A stretch of 64,000 bases of DNA from Candidatus Manganitrophaceae bacterium. GTDB taxonomy: Bacteria > Nitrospirota > Nitrospiria > SBBL01 > Manganitrophaceae. The notes beneath the pieces are model-generated. The model was not told where the DNA came from. It saw only the letters and a program-made list of their open reading frames with translations, and made no database searches. This document shows positions 62,675 to 64,000 of this stretch, in pieces. The stretch spans positions 248,001-312,000 of the forward strand of contig JACQEZ010000007.1 in the NCBI GenBank assembly GCA_016200325.1. The letters run 5' to 3'. Every line of letters starts with the position of its first letter. The stretch's first letter is position 1. The position numbers and the translations under genes are program-made.

Positions 62675-63559
62675 ATGCAGAGCTGGAATGTCAGGCTGAC
62701 CACGGTTTTTTCCGTCTTTATCGGGGCGATGGTTTTTTGCGCCTCCTGCAAGAAGGCGCCGACCCACGCCCCGGTCGCCACCTCCGCCCCCGATGTCGGT
62801 TTTCAGGAGATGGAGCCGGTCGGAGAGGTCCCTGCGCGCGAGCTCCTGATCACAGAGAAAGCATTCATCCGTGTGGCGAAGCGGGTGACGCCGGCGGTCG
62901 TGAACATCAGCACCGTCCACTTCGTTCGACACCCCGACGCCTCCCAGGAGAAGGGGCTGTTTAAAGATTTTTTCGGAGAGCTCTTCAAGAACCAACCCCG
63001 GCGTGAATTTCGCCAGAGGAGCCTCGGCTCCGGATTTATCATCAGCGACCAGGGCTATATCATGACCAACCACCACGTCATCGCAGAGGCCGACAAGATT
63101 ACGATTAAGCTCTCGGATCGACGGGAGTTCGTCGGGACTGTCGTCGGGAAAGATCCGAAGACCGACCTGGCGATCATCAAAATTCCGCCTCAGACCGATT
63201 TGCCGGTCGCCTCGCTCGGCGATTCGGGACACATCGAGGTCGGAGAATGGGCGATCGCCATCGGAAATCCTTTCGGACTCGACCGGACCGTCACCGTCGG
63301 GGTGATCAGCGCCACCGGGAGAACCGATCTCGGCCTGACCGATCAAGACAATTTCATCCAGACCGACGCCTCGATCAACTTCGGAAACAGCGGCGGTCCC
63401 CTCCTCAACGCAAAAGGAGAGGTCATCGGGATTAATACCGCCATCGTCGCGACCGGACAGGGAATCGGTTTTGCCATTCCGATCAACATGGCGAAGACGG
63501 TGGTGGAGGAGTGGATTGAGAAGGGAAACGTCAGCCAAGGCAGGCTTCTCGTGCATTAA
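62675..63559 (+). CDS. HtrA/DegP-type serine protease lacking PDZ domains
   Basis: A 294-residue periplasmic protease, probably lipid-anchored: the signal has a lipobox-like FCASC with Cys near residue 25. The catalytic triad is intact: H in TNHHVI, D in KTDLAIIK, S in FGNSGGPLL. The chain stops right after the protease domain (IEKGNVSQGRLLVH), where DegP, DegQ and DegS continue into PDZ. No PDZ-coding sequence follows in any frame. GAGGGG precedes the ATG. It may be a truncated or naturally PDZ-free enzyme. Confidence 0.87.
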   Translation: MQSWNVRLTTVFSVFIGAMVFCASCKKAPTHAPVATSAPDVGFQEMEPVGEVPARELLITEKAFIRVAKRVTPAVVNISTVHFVRHPDASQEKGLFKDFFGELFKNQPRREFRQRSLGSGFIISDQGYIMTNHHVIAEADKITIKLSDRREFVGTVVGKDPKTDLAIIKIPPQTDLPVASLGDSGHIEVGEWAIAIGNPFGLDRTVTVGVISATGRTDLGLTDQDNFIQTDASINFGNSGGPLLNAKGEVIGINTAIVATGQGIGFAIPINMAKTVVEEWIEKGNVSQGRLLVH

Positions 63560-63583
63560 TTCTTCCTCTCTGGAACAAAACAC

Positions 63584-63612
63584 TTGACATTATTGACAAC
63601 CTATTGTATTTT
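63584..63612 (+). promoter_or_regulatory. Sigma-70 promoter of the IHF/HU gene
   Basis: Perfect TTGACA (63584-63589), a 17-base spacer and TATTTT (63607-63612). It lies 80 bases before the ATG. Confidence 0.75.
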
Positions 63613-63692
63613 ATGGCCAATTTACGACCCCCTGGGGGGGGTTGAACTCTTCGAGAATCAATTCCGCGAGATCATCAAAGAGAGGGGCCGCG

Positions 63693-63974
63693 ATGAGAAA
63701 AGCCGATATAGCGAATGAGGTTTTTGAGAAGCTAGGAATCTCTAAGAAGGAATCGGCCGATATTCTTGAAGTGATTCTCAATTCAATTAAAGAGGTGTTA
63801 AAAAAAGGAGAGATGGTCAAGGTTGCCGGTTTCGGCAATTTCGTTGTCCGCAACAAAAGAGCCCGCAAGGGACGAAATCCAAAGACGGGTGAGGAGATCG
63901 GGATCACCCCTCGCCGGGTGGTCACCTTTAGGCCAAGCCAGGTCTTTAAAAAATTCGTCAACCAAAACCAATAG
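63693..63974 (+). CDS. IHF/HU family DNA-bending protein (IHF alpha-like)
   Basis: A 93-residue dimeric DNA-binding protein. The helical start KADIANEVFEKLGISKKESA, VKVAGFGNFVVR and the DNA-inserting arm GRNPKTGEEIGITPRRVVTFRPSQ (quoted in pieces: RNPKTGEEIGITPRR) match IHF alpha more than HU. Its ATG at 63693 has GAGGGG upstream; a longer reading exists but is unlikely. It may bend the sigma-54 promoter region elsewhere in the window. Confidence 0.92.
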   Translation: MRKADIANEVFEKLGISKKESADILEVILNSIKEVLKKGEMVKVAGFGNFVVRNKRARKGRNPKTGEEIGITPRRVVTFRPSQVFKKFVNQNQ

Positions 63975-63984
63975 GTGTGGGTCG

Positions 63985-64000
63985 ATGGACAAACTCTTTT
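63985..64000 (+). CDS. Start of a further gene (5' fragment), MDKLF...
   Basis: Five codons (MDKLF) after AGGTG, cut by the window end. The start and the position directly after an IHF alpha-like gene fit the MerR-family regulator commonly found there, but five residues cannot establish this. Confidence 0.3.

Overview
The window is one contiguous stretch of a free-living, GC-rich (by eye 55-60%), Gram-negative-type bacterial chromosome. Genes are dense, lie on both strands and mostly have good Shine-Dalgarno sites. The mix suggests a Nitrospirota bacterium (Nitrospira or Manganitrophus-like): outer-membrane beta-barrels, multiple c-type cytochromes, a Cyc2-like fused cytochrome-porin, an EF-G of the mitochondrial/spdEFG1 type, a cyanobacterial-style kaiBC cluster, and citramalate-based isoleucine synthesis. 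No rRNA or tRNA was found, so this placement is an inference. I saw no CRISPR array, prophage or intact insertion sequence.

Layout. 1-5.6 kb: a minus-strand housekeeping operon (pdxJ, acpS, NAD(P)HX repair, a membrane protein, tsaE, family 4 uracil-DNA glycosylase, HIT hydrolase, LapA-like). 5.7-11.5 kb: a GH13 amylase, hemerythrin, DHH and metallo-phosphoesterases, DUF4864 and an aldo/keto reductase. 11.6-16.1 kb: a Kai-type operon (kaiC, two different kaiB genes, a PAS histidine kinase) with its own promoter and terminator. 16.1-21.1 kb: envelope redox genes, namely a CxxCH lipoprotein, a PilZ protein, a rhodanese, the Cyc2-like protein, an OM barrel and a secreted Ig-like protein. 21-35.6 kb: an accessory zone of small enzymes, small membrane proteins, a decayed DUF2325 gene, an AT-rich island, a secreted TPR protein with an ECF-type sigma factor, and BON and TPR periplasmic proteins. 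35.6-39.8 kb: the Anbu (ancestral proteasome-like) operon with CP-ATP-grasp, alpha-E and a damaged transglutaminase. 40.2-42.9 kb: a sigma-54 activator followed by palindromic sites, a sigma-54 promoter and a 65-residue membrane protein, then a multi-HTH DNA-binding protein. 42.9-54.3 kb: fusA, a cold-shock gene, metallopeptidase, esterase, methyltransferase, metF, a cysteine-free HesB-like protein, SelO, a MauG/CCP-like diheme protein and a PAS-GGDEF-EAL protein. 54.6-62.5 kb: the aspartate-family operon (aminotransferase, hom, thrC, a phosphoglycerate-mutase-like candidate homoserine kinase, lysC, cimA). 62.6-64 kb: an HtrA-like protease without PDZ domains, an IHF/HU protein and the first codons of another gene.

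How the genes work together. The aspartate-family operon runs from aspartate to homoserine and threonine and adds citramalate synthase for isoleucine; no thrB is present and a metal-site-altered alkaline-phosphatase-superfamily protein sits where it would be expected. The Kai operon has no kaiA, and its KaiC has a long coiled-coil tail, which resembles the KaiA-independent KaiBC timers. The Cyc2-like protein and the monoheme lipoprotein could carry electrons across the outer membrane. The sigma-54 unit looks self-contained: activator, binding palindromes, promoter and a tiny membrane target gene. The Anbu operon is nearly complete, but its transglutaminase has lost the segment expected to hold the catalytic aspartate.
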